64,000 bases of DNA from NCBI RefSeq assembly GCF_009901585.1, contig NZ_WXYO01000005.1:248001-312000 (forward strand). Reading direction: 5' to 3'. Position 1 is the stretch's first letter. Each line of letters begins with the position of its first letter. Position numbers and translations under genes: made by a program. Below, piece after piece: positions 16,606 through 25,864 of this stretch. The notes under the pieces are model-generated. The model saw only the letters and a program-made list of their open reading frames with translations, did no database searches and was not told the origin of the DNA. This DNA is from Poritiphilus flavus (GTDB lineage Bacteria > Bacteroidota > Bacteroidia > Flavobacteriales > Flavobacteriaceae).

Positions 16606-18684
16606 TTATTCAAAATCCGCCTCAGTAACCTCTTTGTTGATCACGGCTTCCAGAAGTTTACTCTCCATGAGTTGTGGACCCATGGTCCCTATTTTAAGGG
16701 ATGGGAACATGATCCCGTCTACTTCCTGATAATCTTTAAAGGTAACTTCCTGATTTTGTGTTTGTCCGTTCATGCTGATCACAGTGGCCTCCTTTAGTTT
16801 CAAACCACTTTCCGTGTCGTAGAAGTAAGTGGCTTTTACCGCTTCTCCGGGAACTTCGATCTTATAAGCTTCCTTTCCATCAATACTTTCTGTTCCTACA
16901 AGCTTTGCCAATCCGCTTGCGGCTATTCCCTGTTCCGGGAAAATACCCATGAAGGCCAGCAGATCTTTTTGCATTTGAGGAGGAAGAGGCACTTTGTTGC
17001 CTCCTTGTTTCATAAACAGCTCATCGCCTTTGGCGATGACTCCCATCATAGGAGAATCATTCATATAAGTGGTCTGCGCATATTTATCCGCAGTCCTTTT
17101 CTCTTCGAGCTTGATCGTGGCTCCCATGGCACTTCCCTCATAAACCAGTTTCAGGGATTGGATCTTATCCACTTCCGCCTTACCGCCTATGGCCTCAAAA
17201 TACCTGGAAAGAACACTTTCTACGGTAACGCCATCCGGAATATCAGCTCCATATTCCGGCTTTTCGCTTATATCCGCCGTCTTGCTGTAATAGCGCATCG
17301 GTATGGTTTTTCCGTTGTAGGAGAGTTTTTCAAGGTTCTCAATCACATCACTTCCTTTTCCGGTAACCACTATTCTTGCTTTATCCGTTCCAAAATATTT
17401 CTGTGCGGCATGGGTAATGTCTTCCGCGGTAATGGCATTGATCCGCTCCAGGTAGGTGGTGTAAAAATCTTTGGGTAGGCCCTCAGTTTCAATATTCATG
17501 GCATACCTGGCAATGGTTTCCGGCCGTTCCAGGGCAATGACGAAACCTCCAACATACTCCGCCTTCACATTTTTAAGCTCTTCTGCGGTCACCGGCTCTT
17601 TAGTTATACGGTCAATTTCCCGAAGTATTTCCACAACGGAACTGTCTGTTACCATGTTTCTAACGCTGGCGGTGGCCCTGAAGATGGCAGGGGCATATTT
17701 GTCGTTGCCAATTCGGGAATACGAGCCGTAAGTATATCCTTTATCTTCCCTAAGATTGAGAAATAGCCTTGCTGTTCCGCTACCTCCCAGAATTCGGTTG
17801 GCCAACAGAGCCTTCAGGTAATCTTCGTCTTTCATTTTTAGATCTACCAGGTTCTGTACACTGATCTCGGATTGTACGGCATTGGGCATATCCACAAAAT
17901 TTACCTGGGTGTATTGAACGTCCGATGGTTTTGAATATGAAAATGAAGGAGGAGAGGCCTTGGTCCAGGGTGTAAAGTGGGTGGTTACCAATTCCTGGGC
18001 TTCCTCAAATTTGACATCACCAATAATGATCAGGTAGGCATTGGCAGGTACAAAGTAATCGGAATAGAACTTGCGTACATCACCCAGGGTCACATTATTG
18101 ACCGTCTCTTCTGAGGTAAACTCTCCGTAAGGATGTCCCTTTCCATAGGCCAGGGCACTTTCTACCCGGTCCGCAATGGCTGAGACGTCTTTTTCTCCCG
18201 CCTGTAGTGCAGTGATCAATTTCGCCTTTTCCTTTTCAAATTCTTCTTCGGTAAAGTTTGGATTAATTGCCGCGTCTGCCAGCAATTCCAATATTCTGGG
18301 GAAGTATTTGGACAGTGAAGCGGCAAAGGCGCTTTGCGATCCAAAATTGATCTGAGCCCCCAGGAAGTCTACCTCCTCATTGAATTCATCCTTAGAAATG
18401 GTCTTGGATCCGTTCCCCAGCAGGCTTCCTGTAAGCGTAGAAACACCGGCCTTGTCCCCTTCCAGAATGGGAGGGTTGTCTAAACTAAGCTGTATGGAAA
18501 CCCTGGGTAATTTGGAGTTCTCAACCACCATTACTTTCAGACCGTTATTGAGTTCAAAGGTCTTGGGTTCCTGTAAGTTTATCTCGGGCGATGGTCCCGG
18601 TTCAGGCATTTTAGTTCTGTCTATCTGGGCCTGCAATCCCTGCATAAGCAGGCAAGCGACAAAGATGTATATAGCTTTTTTCAT
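16606..18684 (-). CDS. M16 peptidase-family protein without the zinc site, with C-terminal lipoprotein-sorting-like domain
   Basis: A 692-residue exported protein with signal peptide (FVACLLMQGLQAQ). Residues about 40-460 are two M16 (pitrilysin/processing-peptidase) domains. The HxxEH zinc motif is missing: the matching helix reads VSTLTGSLLGNGSKT. The R/Y substrate-binding motif FLNLREDKGYTYGSYS is kept. This pattern marks the non-catalytic partner of a two-subunit M16 protease. From about 490 to the end is a beta-rich domain (GKAEVDKIQSLKLVYEG onward) resembling outer-membrane lipoprotein-sorting (LolA-like) folds. It lies 12 bases downstream of the catalytic subunit gene. Confidence 0.88.
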   Translation of the reverse strand: MKKAIYIFVACLLMQGLQAQIDRTKMPEPGPSPEINLQEPKTFELNNGLKVMVVENSKLPRVSIQLSLDNPPILEGDKAGVSTLTGSLLGNGSKTISKDEFNEEVDFLGAQINFGSQSAFAASLSKYFPRILELLADAAINPNFTEEEFEKEKAKLITALQAGEKDVSAIADRVESALAYGKGHPYGEFTSEETVNNVTLGDVRKFYSDYFVPANAYLIIIGDVKFEEAQELVTTHFTPWTKASPPSFSYSKPSDVQYTQVNFVDMPNAVQSEISVQNLVDLKMKDEDYLKALLANRILGGSGTARLFLNLREDKGYTYGSYSRIGNDKYAPAIFRATASVRNMVTDSSVVEILREIDRITKEPVTAEELKNVKAEYVGGFVIALERPETIARYAMNIETEGLPKDFYTTYLERINAITAEDITHAAQKYFGTDKARIVVTGKGSDVIENLEKLSYNGKTIPMRYYSKTADISEKPEYGADIPDGVTVESVLSRYFEAIGGKAEVDKIQSLKLVYEGSAMGATIKLEEKRTADKYAQTTYMNDSPMMGVIAKGDELFMKQGGNKVPLPPQMQKDLLAFMGIFPEQGIAASGLAKLVGTESIDGKEAYKIEVPGEAVKATYFYDTESGLKLKEATVISMNGQTQNQEVTFKDYQEVDGIMFPSLKIGTMGPQLMESKLLEAVINKEVTEADFE

Positions 18685-18696
18685 ATAGGGTAGTGT

Positions 18697-20019
18697 TTAG
18701 TTTTGTACTGGTGCTTCTGGCAGGTATTCCAGTTCCACACGTTGATTTGGTTTGAGATACTTGTTGGCCACTTCCTTGATCTCTTCCCGGCTTATGGACC
18801 GGTAGATATCGATTTCAGTGTTGATCAGGTTTGTGTCTCCGTATAGCATATGGTAGGTGCCCAGGGAATTGGCTATCCCGGCTATACTGCTATTGGCATT
18901 TACAAAAAGGTTCTCGAACTTATTTTGAAGTTTTTGATAGTCGCGTTCCGAGATAAGATCGGTTTGGATCTTTACGATTTCCTCGTCTATCTCAGCTATA
19001 AGGTCAGCCAGAGATGTTTCACCAACCGGCAAGGCCCCAACGATATAGGCTCCGTAATCTTCCTGCGATCCGTTAAAAGCGAAAACCTGTAAGGCCTGTT
19101 TCTGCTCGTCAACGAGTTTTTTGTAGAGTTTGGAACTCTTACCATCGCTCAGGTAAGTAGATATGACATCCAGCACATAGGCATCCCGCTCCGTCTGAGC
19201 CGGGGTTCTGTAGCCCATCAGGATGGCGGGGATCTGGATGTTGGGATCGTGATATTTGGTTTTTATAGTTTCAGCAATAGGGTCTTCTACGAATTCCTTC
19301 CGCACGATCTTGGCGCCCCTGGGAATGGGCCCGAAATAATCCTGGATCATTTTTTTGGTTTTATCCGTATCGATGTCCCCCGCAACAACCAAAACTGCAT
19401 TGTTTGGCACGTAGAATTTTTGATTGAATTCCTTGAAATCTTCAAGGGTAGCACCGGCAAGGTGCTCCATGGAACCTATGGTCTGCCAGCGGTAAGGGTG
19501 CTTTTTGAACAGGTTCACGAACATCTGCTCCCGCCATCTGCCATAAGGCGCGTTATCGTAACGTAGCCTGCGTTCTTCCTGTACTACTTCGCTTTGGGTA
19601 TCTACCCCTACCTTATTGATCACCGGATGCATTAGTCGTTCGGATTCCAGCCAAAGCCCTACCTCCAGGCTGTTGGATGGGAAGGTCTCGTAGTAATAGG
19701 TCCTGTCCTGATTGGTGGTGGCATTACCTCTGCCTCCGTTTGAGGCGACTATCTTATCCCATTCACCTCGTTTGATGTTCTTGGTTCCTTCAAAGAGTAA
19801 GTGCTCAAAGAAATGCGCAAAACCTGTCTTATTGGGGTTCTCATCTTTGGCACCTACATGGTAGAATACGGAAATATTCACTACGGGAGCCGTATTGTCC
19901 TGATGTAAAATAACATGGAGTCCGTTGTCCAGGTCGTATTCTTCAAAACTTACCTCCTGGGCTATTGCCATACTCCCAACAAAGAGCAGTACAAAGAACA
20001 TTAGCACTGTTTTTTTCAT
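18697..20019 (-). CDS. M16 family zinc metalloprotease (catalytic subunit)
   Basis: A 440-residue exported protease with a signal peptide ending AIAQ. The inverted zinc motif is His69-x-x-Glu72-His73 in GFAHFFEHLLFEG, with the distal zinc glutamate in the VQEERR helix about 76 residues on. Together with the downstream inactive partner it should form a heterodimeric periplasmic oligopeptidase for extended peptides. It is first in a two-gene operon. Confidence 0.92.
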   Translation of the reverse strand: MKKTVLMFFVLLFVGSMAIAQEVSFEEYDLDNGLHVILHQDNTAPVVNISVFYHVGAKDENPNKTGFAHFFEHLLFEGTKNIKRGEWDKIVASNGGRGNATTNQDRTYYYETFPSNSLEVGLWLESERLMHPVINKVGVDTQSEVVQEERRLRYDNAPYGRWREQMFVNLFKKHPYRWQTIGSMEHLAGATLEDFKEFNQKFYVPNNAVLVVAGDIDTDKTKKMIQDYFGPIPRGAKIVRKEFVEDPIAETIKTKYHDPNIQIPAILMGYRTPAQTERDAYVLDVISTYLSDGKSSKLYKKLVDEQKQALQVFAFNGSQEDYGAYIVGALPVGETSLADLIAEIDEEIVKIQTDLISERDYQKLQNKFENLFVNANSSIAGIANSLGTYHMLYGDTNLINTEIDIYRSISREEIKEVANKYLKPNQRVELEYLPEAPVQN

Positions 20020-20323
20020 TTTTTAGCGTTTAATTAATTATTTGATAAGTGGCCGGTCACAGATTCAGAAAATACCCTTTTTTTGATGGAAGCGATCCAG
20101 GGCGGGAACAATTCGAAACCACTGTTTTCTTCGTCTCAGAGTCCATTGGGATTTCTGTAATTAACCGGCGCAAAGTATTAGTATGCAGGGGCGTTCATAA
20201 GTTACACGAATATAATTTTTTTAGGCTTTTAAGGACGGAAAACCCAACTTCTTTAACAAGATTTTATGGGATAATTCGACAAGATTCATTAAATTCAAAG
20301 ACACAACCTAAAAGCCTTCGAGA
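20020..20323. other. intergenic region between the protease operon and the DUF4199 gene
   Basis: About 300 bases with the start regions of two divergent genes. I see no complete -7/-33 pair on either strand, no RNA gene and no convincing coding frame. Confidence 0.4.
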
Positions 20324-20779
20324 ATGAGATCTTTTGCGCTACCTATTCGATTTGGTATTGCCACCAGCGGTTGTTTAATTGCTTACTTTCTGATTCTTTC
20401 GCTGTTCGGGCTTCACACCAATGTTTTTTACAGCTTATTTAACGGGGTTATCACCGGCTTCGGGATTTACGAAGCCATAAAGTACTACAGGCTCCGGGAG
20501 AAGGATGGATTCACCTATGGAAAGGGTTTTGCCGCGGGAATGACCACTGGATTTGTGGCAACGCTAATCTTTACCATCTTCTTTGCCTTGTATTCCACAG
20601 AACTGGACTCCGGCTTTTTAGCGGAGCTTTCCACCGTTTTTTTTGAGGATTACAAGAATTTCGAGGGGATCGTATTTTTTACTGTAGCCATTATGGGATT
20701 TGCCACCACCCTGGTACTTACCTTATCCTTTATGCAGTTGTTTAAAACCTCGAATAACCTAAAGAAAAAATCGGCTTAA
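20324..20779 (+). CDS. DUF4199 membrane protein
   Basis: A 151-residue inner-membrane protein with four hydrophobic helices and the typical DUF4199 pattern: a helix pair, a short basic stretch YYRLREKDGFTYGKGFAAG, then two more helices and a Lys-rich C-terminus. The family is common in Bacteroidota and has no assigned function. In other genomes it often sits beside glycosyltransferases, which is not the case here. Confidence 0.75.
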   Translation: MRSFALPIRFGIATSGCLIAYFLILSLFGLHTNVFYSLFNGVITGFGIYEAIKYYRLREKDGFTYGKGFAAGMTTGFVATLIFTIFFALYSTELDSGFLAELSTVFFEDYKNFEGIVFFTVAIMGFATTLVLTLSFMQLFKTSNNLKKKSA

Positions 20780-20784
20780 AATCC

Positions 20785-20815
20785 CTTGCCAGTTCCTTAT
20801 TTAGCTGTATATTTG
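20785..20815 (+). promoter_or_regulatory. promoter of rplU-rpmA
   Basis: The -7 box TAtaTTTG (20808-20815) is perfect and a -33-like CTTG (20785-20788) stands exactly 19 bases upstream. The predicted start near 20822 leaves an 80-base leader before rplU. That is long enough for an autoregulatory structure, but I can see no known one. Confidence 0.65.
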
Positions 20816-20901
20816 CACCCGCCTTGGCAATATGGATCCCATTGGTTAGATGGCTCTTGCGTTATCAGGGCATTAAAAACTAAAATTATAATATACACGT
20901 T

Positions 20902-21441
20902 ATGTATGCAATCGTAGAGATAGCAGGGCAGCAATTCAAAGTTGCGAAAGACCAGAAGGTGTATGTTCACAGACTTAAGGAAGACGAAGGGAAGAAGGTA
21001 ACTTTTCACAATGTACTCCTTTTGGAAGACGGAAAGAACATCACTGTTGGCGCCCCGGCTATAGACGGAGCCGCTGTAGAGGCTAAAGTCGTTAAACATC
21101 TGAAAGGCGATAAAGTAATTGTCTTCAAAAAGAAAAGGCGTAAGGGATATCGCAAGAAAAATGGGCATCGTCAGTATTTGACAGAGCTAATGATCGAAGG
21201 TATCGTTGCAAAAGGCGCTAAGAAACCTGCAGCACCAAAAGCTGCTGCAAAGCCAAAGGCAGCTCCGGTAGAAGCTAAGGAGGCTCCAAAAAAGGCAGCA
21301 CCAAAGAAAGCTGCTGAGAAGCCGGTTGAAGATCTGAGTAAAAAGACTGTAGCTCAATTAAAGGAAATGGCAAAGGCTAAAGGAATTGAAGGAATTTCTT
21401 CAATGAAAAAAGCTGATCTGATCGCCGCATTGAGCAAATAA
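20902..21441 (+). CDS. rplU: Large ribosomal subunit protein bL21 with C-terminal SAP/Rho-N-like extension
   Basis: Residues 1-103 are a normal bL21 (MYAIVEIAGQQFKV, KKKRRKGYRKKNGHRQ). Residues about 105-142 form an Ala/Lys/Pro-rich linker. Residues 145-179 form a short helix-turn-helix module (LSKKTVAQLKEMAKAKGIEG, then SMKKADLIAALSK) of the SAP/HeH/Rho-N type, which usually binds nucleic acid. bL21 is normally about 103 residues, so the extension nearly doubles it. rpmA follows after 40 bases in the same operon. Confidence 0.95.
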   Translation: MYAIVEIAGQQFKVAKDQKVYVHRLKEDEGKKVTFHNVLLLEDGKNITVGAPAIDGAAVEAKVVKHLKGDKVIVFKKKRRKGYRKKNGHRQYLTELMIEGIVAKGAKKPAAPKAAAKPKAAPVEAKEAPKKAAPKKAAEKPVEDLSKKTVAQLKEMAKAKGIEGISSMKKADLIAALSK

Positions 21442-21481
21442 ATCATAAACCCCGGCCTGATCCGGGATAAATAAAAATATC

Positions 21482-21742
21482 ATGGCACATAAGAAAGGTG
21501 TTGGTAGTTCTAAGAACGGTAGAGAGTCGGAATCGAAACGCTTAGGGGTTAAGATCTTCGGAGGCCAGGCTGCCGTTGCAGGAAATATCATCGTAAGACA
21601 ACGTGGTACAAAACACAATCCCGGAGATAATGTATATGTCGGGAAAGATCATACCTTGCATGCCAAGGTAGACGGGATCGTAAAGTTTGAGAAGAAAACA
21701 GGAGGTAAATCATACGTATCCATAGAACCTTTTCAGGCCTAA
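21482..21742 (+). CDS. rpmA: Large ribosomal subunit protein bL27
   Basis: An 86-residue bL27 with [16 protein letters not shown] at the N-terminus, where the tail reaches the peptidyl transferase centre. The conserved [10 protein letters not shown] and [13 protein letters not shown] follow. The methionine is directly followed by AHKK, so no cleavable N-terminal extension of the Firmicutes type is present. A strong terminator closes the operon. Confidence 0.97.
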   Translation: MAHKKGVGSSKNGRESESKRLGVKIFGGQAAVAGNIIVRQRGTKHNPGDNVYVGKDHTLHAKVDGIVKFEKKTGGKSYVSIEPFQA

Positions 21743-21762
21743 GCCCTGTACCAGATAAAATT

Positions 21763-21796
21763 AAAGCCCTGGCCGCACTGGTCAGGGCTTTTTTGT
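21763..21796 (+). terminator. terminator after rpmA
   Basis: Arms at 21763-21771 and 21784-21792 (AAAGCCCTG / CAGGGCTTT) with a partly paired loop, followed by six T. Confidence 0.85.
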
Positions 21797-21821
21797 TAAT
21801 AAATGTTTACTTTTTTCTAAA

Positions 21822-21855
21822 GATTGGATCAAATCAAGCCGGAATTGATCTAATC
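21822..21855. repeat. inverted repeat upstream of the TonB receptor/phytase genes
   Basis: GATTGGATCAA (21822-21832) and TTGATCTAATC (21845-21855) pair at 10 of 11 positions around a 12-base spacer. It lies about 85 bases before the receptor gene and has no T run, so an operator or leader structure is more likely than a terminator. Confidence 0.5.
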
Positions 21856-21939
21856 ATAATACAAACTTCAAACTTGTAAAACACGATTAGGGTTTGGAAG
21901 TGATTTCTTTATGGTTCAATAAACAACCACACTATAGCA

Positions 21940-24774
21940 ATGAAGAAATCACTATTTACTCTTGCCCTGATCTTCAGCTTCAGCGCCTGTCTACAGGGTC
22001 AAAACGGTAACATTCAAGGAACAATTTCAGATCAGAACGGGATCTACGTTCCGGGAGCAAATGTCATAATCTCCACAATTGGAAAAGGAGCCATTTCCAA
22101 TTTTGACGGGAAATTCACCATGGTAGACATACCAGAAGGTAACTATACACTACAGATTTCATACCTGGGGTATGGAGATATAGAGCAGGCAGTATCGGTC
22201 ATTTCGAATACAACAACCACCGTTTCCATCGTGATGACGCCAAAAAGCCTGGAATTGGATGGAGTGGAAGTAACAGCCTACGGACTAAGCGGTCAGGCAA
22301 AAGCTCTGAATAAGCAGAAAAACAACTTAAATATTACTAATGTGGTCTCTACGGATCAGATTGGGAAATTCCCGGATGCCAATATTGGGGATGCGGTAAA
22401 ACGTATACCCGGGATCACCATGCAGGTAGATCAGGGCGAAGCCAGGAATATCATTGTAAGGGGACTTTCTCCTCAGTTGAATTCTGTTACCCTGAACGGA
22501 AGCCGTATTCCTTCGGCCGAAGGAGATAACAGGAATATTCAGATGGACCTGATCCCATCAGATATGATCCAGACTATTGAAGTGAATAAGGCAGTCACTC
22601 CGGATATGGACGCGGATGCTTTGGGAGGTTCCGTAAACCTTGTCACCAGAACTGCCCCGCAAGGTTTCCGGCTGGCCGCTACAGCAGGTTCCGGTATCAA
22701 TTTTATTACGGATAAGCGGATCTTAAACGGCTCATTCCTGATCGGTGACCGTACCGCAAACGGGAAATTCGGATGGATGGTTGCAGCCTCCATCAACGAT
22801 AATGATTTTGGCTCAGATAATGTTGAGGCTGAGTGGGAGGATGAATTTGAATTCTTCAATGGCAGCGACACCGAAGAGGTTGATGTGAATCCTTATACCA
22901 AAGTCTTGGAACAAAGAACATATCTGGTGCAACGGATCCGTAGAAGTTTTTCTGCCAACTTCGATTTCCAATTTGATGCCAATAACTCTATCTACCTCAA
23001 AACCATGTATAACTGGCGTGACGATCGCGAAAACCGATTCCGCCTGGAGCAGGAGATCCTGGACTCGGAAGACATCGGAGCCGCAGATTTTACAGTGACT
23101 AACGGCATACCAACCAGATTTCCTGTAGAGGTGAAAAGACAGACCAAAGGAGGTATTGATGCAGATCGGAATGAAAACAGGCGACTGGAAGACCAAAGAA
23201 TGCAGAATTACACCCTGGGTGGGGATCACCTATGGGGCAAATTAAAGGTAAACTGGATGGGCTCTTACGCCCAGGCTTCCGAAGAAAGACCCAACGAACG
23301 ATATGCCGAATTTGAATCGGTATACAGTATCGACAACGATAATTCCGATCCTGAATTTCCCATTTTTACTGCCACGACCGCGGCGGATGCCTCTGATCTT
23401 GGGAGTTTTGAATTCGGAGAGATCACTGATGAAAACCAGTTTACTGAAGAAGAGGATTTCAACGCTTTCATAAACTTTGAATTGCCGGCAGATTTCTTTG
23501 GAAAAGGAGATGGGATCGTCAAATTTGGATTAAGGGGTCGCTTTAAGAATAAGATCAGGGATAACAATTTCTTTGAATATGACCTCGAAGGCACTTTTCC
23601 CACATTGGCTGCCGTCCCCACAAAAGACTATACTGATCCTGATTATCTGGCTGGAAGCCAATACCGTGCTGGATTGTATGCAGACGAGGCCTGGTTGGGC
23701 GGTCTTAGCCTGGTCAATGGAACAGCAGTTCCTGACGAGTTCCTGAGAGCCAACTTCGATGTGGAGGAAAACGTTTATGCCGCCTACCTGATGACGAATC
23801 AGAAATTGACGGATAACTTTAGCGTTTTGTGGGGCTTGCGGGTAGAGGCAACAGATATTACGGCTAAAGGAAACCAGATTGAGGACGAAGAAAATGTAGT
23901 GGGCGAGATCACAGAAGAAAGCTCCTATACCAACATAATGCCAGGGGTACATCTCAAATACGATATTACGGATAATACCATTCTGCGTTTTGCCTGGACC
24001 AATACCCTGGCCAGACCTAACTATGCAGACCTGGTCCCTTCCCTGGATGTCGTTTCAGGAGATGAGGAGATCTTTGTTGGAAACCCGGAATTAGACCCGA
24101 CCACGTCCATGAATTTCGATCTGATGGCGGAACACTACTTTACCAGTGTTGGTTTACTTTCCGGAGGTGTTTTTTACAAACGTATCAACGATTTCATTTA
24201 CACTTTCCAGGGCGAGGCCACAGATGATTCTCTGGGTGCCGGAACCACAGGCTTTAATGTCTTCCAACCTCTAAATGGGGATGACGCTTCGGTAGTCGGG
24301 GTGGAAGTGGCTGTTCAGCGGCAGTTGGACTTCCTTCCCGGTTTCGCGAAAAATTTTAGTCTCTACCTAAATTACACCTATCTGACCTCAAGTGCTGACG
24401 GGATCCGCAATGAAGACGGAGATGAGCGTACAGATCTCGATCTACCCAATACCGCTCCCAATATGTTCAACGGTTCTCTTGGTTATGCTGACAAGAAATT
24501 TACGGCCAGGTTGTCTATCAATTTCTCAGACGCTTATATTGATGAGATAGGAGGCAGGGCGTTTGATGATCGTTATTACGACGAGCAGTTATTCCTGGAT
24601 TTCAACGCCACCTTTGCCATAAATAAGAACCTGCGTATCTATGCGGATTTGAATAATATCACCAACCAGCCTTTGCGCTATTATCAGGGCATAACTTCCC
24701 GCACTCAGCAGGTTGAGTTTTATGAGAGAAGGCTTACTTTTGGTTTGAAATACGATTTGTTCCAGACCAATTAG
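21940..24774 (+). CDS. TonB-dependent receptor next to phytase
   Basis: A 944-residue outer-membrane receptor. It has a signal peptide (IFSFSACLQGQ) and a carboxypeptidase-regulatory-like domain at about 24-105 (GTISDQNGIYVPGANVIIST). The plug follows from about 125 (IGKFPDANIGDAVKRIPGI, then RNIIVRGLSPQLNSVTLNG) and then a 22-strand barrel ending RRLTFGLKYDLFQTN. No SusD partner is present. The phytase gene starts 60 bases downstream, so transport of inositol phosphates or their breakdown products is likely, by context only. Confidence 0.9.
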   Translation: MKKSLFTLALIFSFSACLQGQNGNIQGTISDQNGIYVPGANVIISTIGKGAISNFDGKFTMVDIPEGNYTLQISYLGYGDIEQAVSVISNTTTTVSIVMTPKSLELDGVEVTAYGLSGQAKALNKQKNNLNITNVVSTDQIGKFPDANIGDAVKRIPGITMQVDQGEARNIIVRGLSPQLNSVTLNGSRIPSAEGDNRNIQMDLIPSDMIQTIEVNKAVTPDMDADALGGSVNLVTRTAPQGFRLAATAGSGINFITDKRILNGSFLIGDRTANGKFGWMVAASINDNDFGSDNVEAEWEDEFEFFNGSDTEEVDVNPYTKVLEQRTYLVQRIRRSFSANFDFQFDANNSIYLKTMYNWRDDRENRFRLEQEILDSEDIGAADFTVTNGIPTRFPVEVKRQTKGGIDADRNENRRLEDQRMQNYTLGGDHLWGKLKVNWMGSYAQASEERPNERYAEFESVYSIDNDNSDPEFPIFTATTAADASDLGSFEFGEITDENQFTEEEDFNAFINFELPADFFGKGDGIVKFGLRGRFKNKIRDNNFFEYDLEGTFPTLAAVPTKDYTDPDYLAGSQYRAGLYADEAWLGGLSLVNGTAVPDEFLRANFDVEENVYAAYLMTNQKLTDNFSVLWGLRVEATDITAKGNQIEDEENVVGEITEESSYTNIMPGVHLKYDITDNTILRFAWTNTLARPNYADLVPSLDVVSGDEEIFVGNPELDPTTSMNFDLMAEHYFTSVGLLSGGVFYKRINDFIYTFQGEATDDSLGAGTTGFNVFQPLNGDDASVVGVEVAVQRQLDFLPGFAKNFSLYLNYTYLTSSADGIRNEDGDERTDLDLPNTAPNMFNGSLGYADKKFTARLSINFSDAYIDEIGGRAFDDRYYDEQLFLDFNATFAINKNLRIYADLNNITNQPLRYYQGITSRTQQVEFYERRLTFGLKYDLFQTN

Positions 24775-24834
24775 CAAGCGGTTAAATTTTACATCACAAA
24801 CACTTACCCGGTTCCGCCGGGTTTGTTTTATATT

Positions 24835-25854
24835 ATGAGCAACAAAGCTGTTTTTCACTTTTTTCTATTGATTTTTCTCTGCGCATGCGGCGGTCAGGTT
24901 CCTCCGGATGCCACCCCTGATATCATAACCGAAAAAACATTGCATGACACAGATGATCCAGCCATTTGGGTACATCCGGAAAACCCAGCCCAAAGTGTCA
25001 TTTTTGGAACGGACAAGGATACAGACGGGGCCATATATGCTTTCGGACTTGATGGAAAAGTCATTGAAAACAAAACTCTCCGGAATTTAAAGCGGCCAAA
25101 CAATGTGGATATTGAGTACGGCTTCGCGATTAACGATTCTGTGAGCACGGATATAATGGTCTTCACCGAAAGAGAAAGAAATCAGATCAGGATCTTTTCG
25201 GTGCCGGATATGAAACCGCTAGACCAGGGAGGGGTACCGGTATTCAAGGATGAAAAGAACCCTGACTACCGCCTGCCCATGGGTATTTCCTTGTATAAAT
25301 CGCCGATTGACCAGGCTGTATACGCTTTTGTTGGTCGGAAATCAGGTCCGGCCACAGGTTATATTTATCAATATGTATTGGAAAGTAAGGGCAATGGCTC
25401 TCTTAGTGCCAGGCTGGTACGGAAATTCGGTAAGTTCAGCGGTAAAAAGGAAATAGAAGCAATTGCTGTAGACGACCTTAATGGTTTTGTCTACTATGCC
25501 GATGAAGGTGTTTGCATTCGTAAATATCACGCGGATCCAGCCCTTGGAAATGAGGAGATCAGTTGTTTCGGAGGGGAGTATTTTGAACAGGACATTGAGG
25601 GGATTGCCCTTACAACCTGGCCTGAAAGTGAGAACTACCTGATCGTTTCCGACCAACAGCGCAACCAATTCAACATATTTTCCGCCCGGGACAATTCCTT
25701 CGTAAAATCAATCAATCTCGGAACTGTGGATACCGATGGATGTGAGGTGACAACGATTGGCCTGGGAACACGCTTTCCGAATGGCTTATTCGTAGCCATG
25801 CATAACGAAAGGGAGTTCTTCTTTTACGATCTGAAGATGCTGGGCCTGCCATAG
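24835..25854 (+). CDS. Beta-propeller phytase (3-phytase) lipoprotein
   Basis: A 339-residue lipoprotein starting at ATG 24835, with the signal ending LIFLCACGG. The mature part is a beta-propeller phytase (BPP): DDPAIWVHPENPAQS near the N-terminus, KRPNNVDIEYGF, EIEAIAVDDLNGFVYYADE, DIEGIALTTW and a final DTDGCEVT. Acidic residues in these blades bind the calcium ions that activate the enzyme. BPPs release phosphate from phytate. The lipid anchor suggests it works at the cell surface or in the periplasm with the receptor encoded just upstream. Confidence 0.88.
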   Translation: MSNKAVFHFFLLIFLCACGGQVPPDATPDIITEKTLHDTDDPAIWVHPENPAQSVIFGTDKDTDGAIYAFGLDGKVIENKTLRNLKRPNNVDIEYGFAINDSVSTDIMVFTERERNQIRIFSVPDMKPLDQGGVPVFKDEKNPDYRLPMGISLYKSPIDQAVYAFVGRKSGPATGYIYQYVLESKGNGSLSARLVRKFGKFSGKKEIEAIAVDDLNGFVYYADEGVCIRKYHADPALGNEEISCFGGEYFEQDIEGIALTTWPESENYLIVSDQQRNQFNIFSARDNSFVKSINLGTVDTDGCEVTTIGLGTRFPNGLFVAMHNEREFFFYDLKMLGLP

Positions 25855-25864
25855 ACACCCTGTT

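Noticed and set aside
20049-20327. 92-residue plus-strand frame upstream of the DUF4199 gene
   Set aside because: No family features, no promoter, unusual composition and overlap with the start regions of two genes; probably chance.
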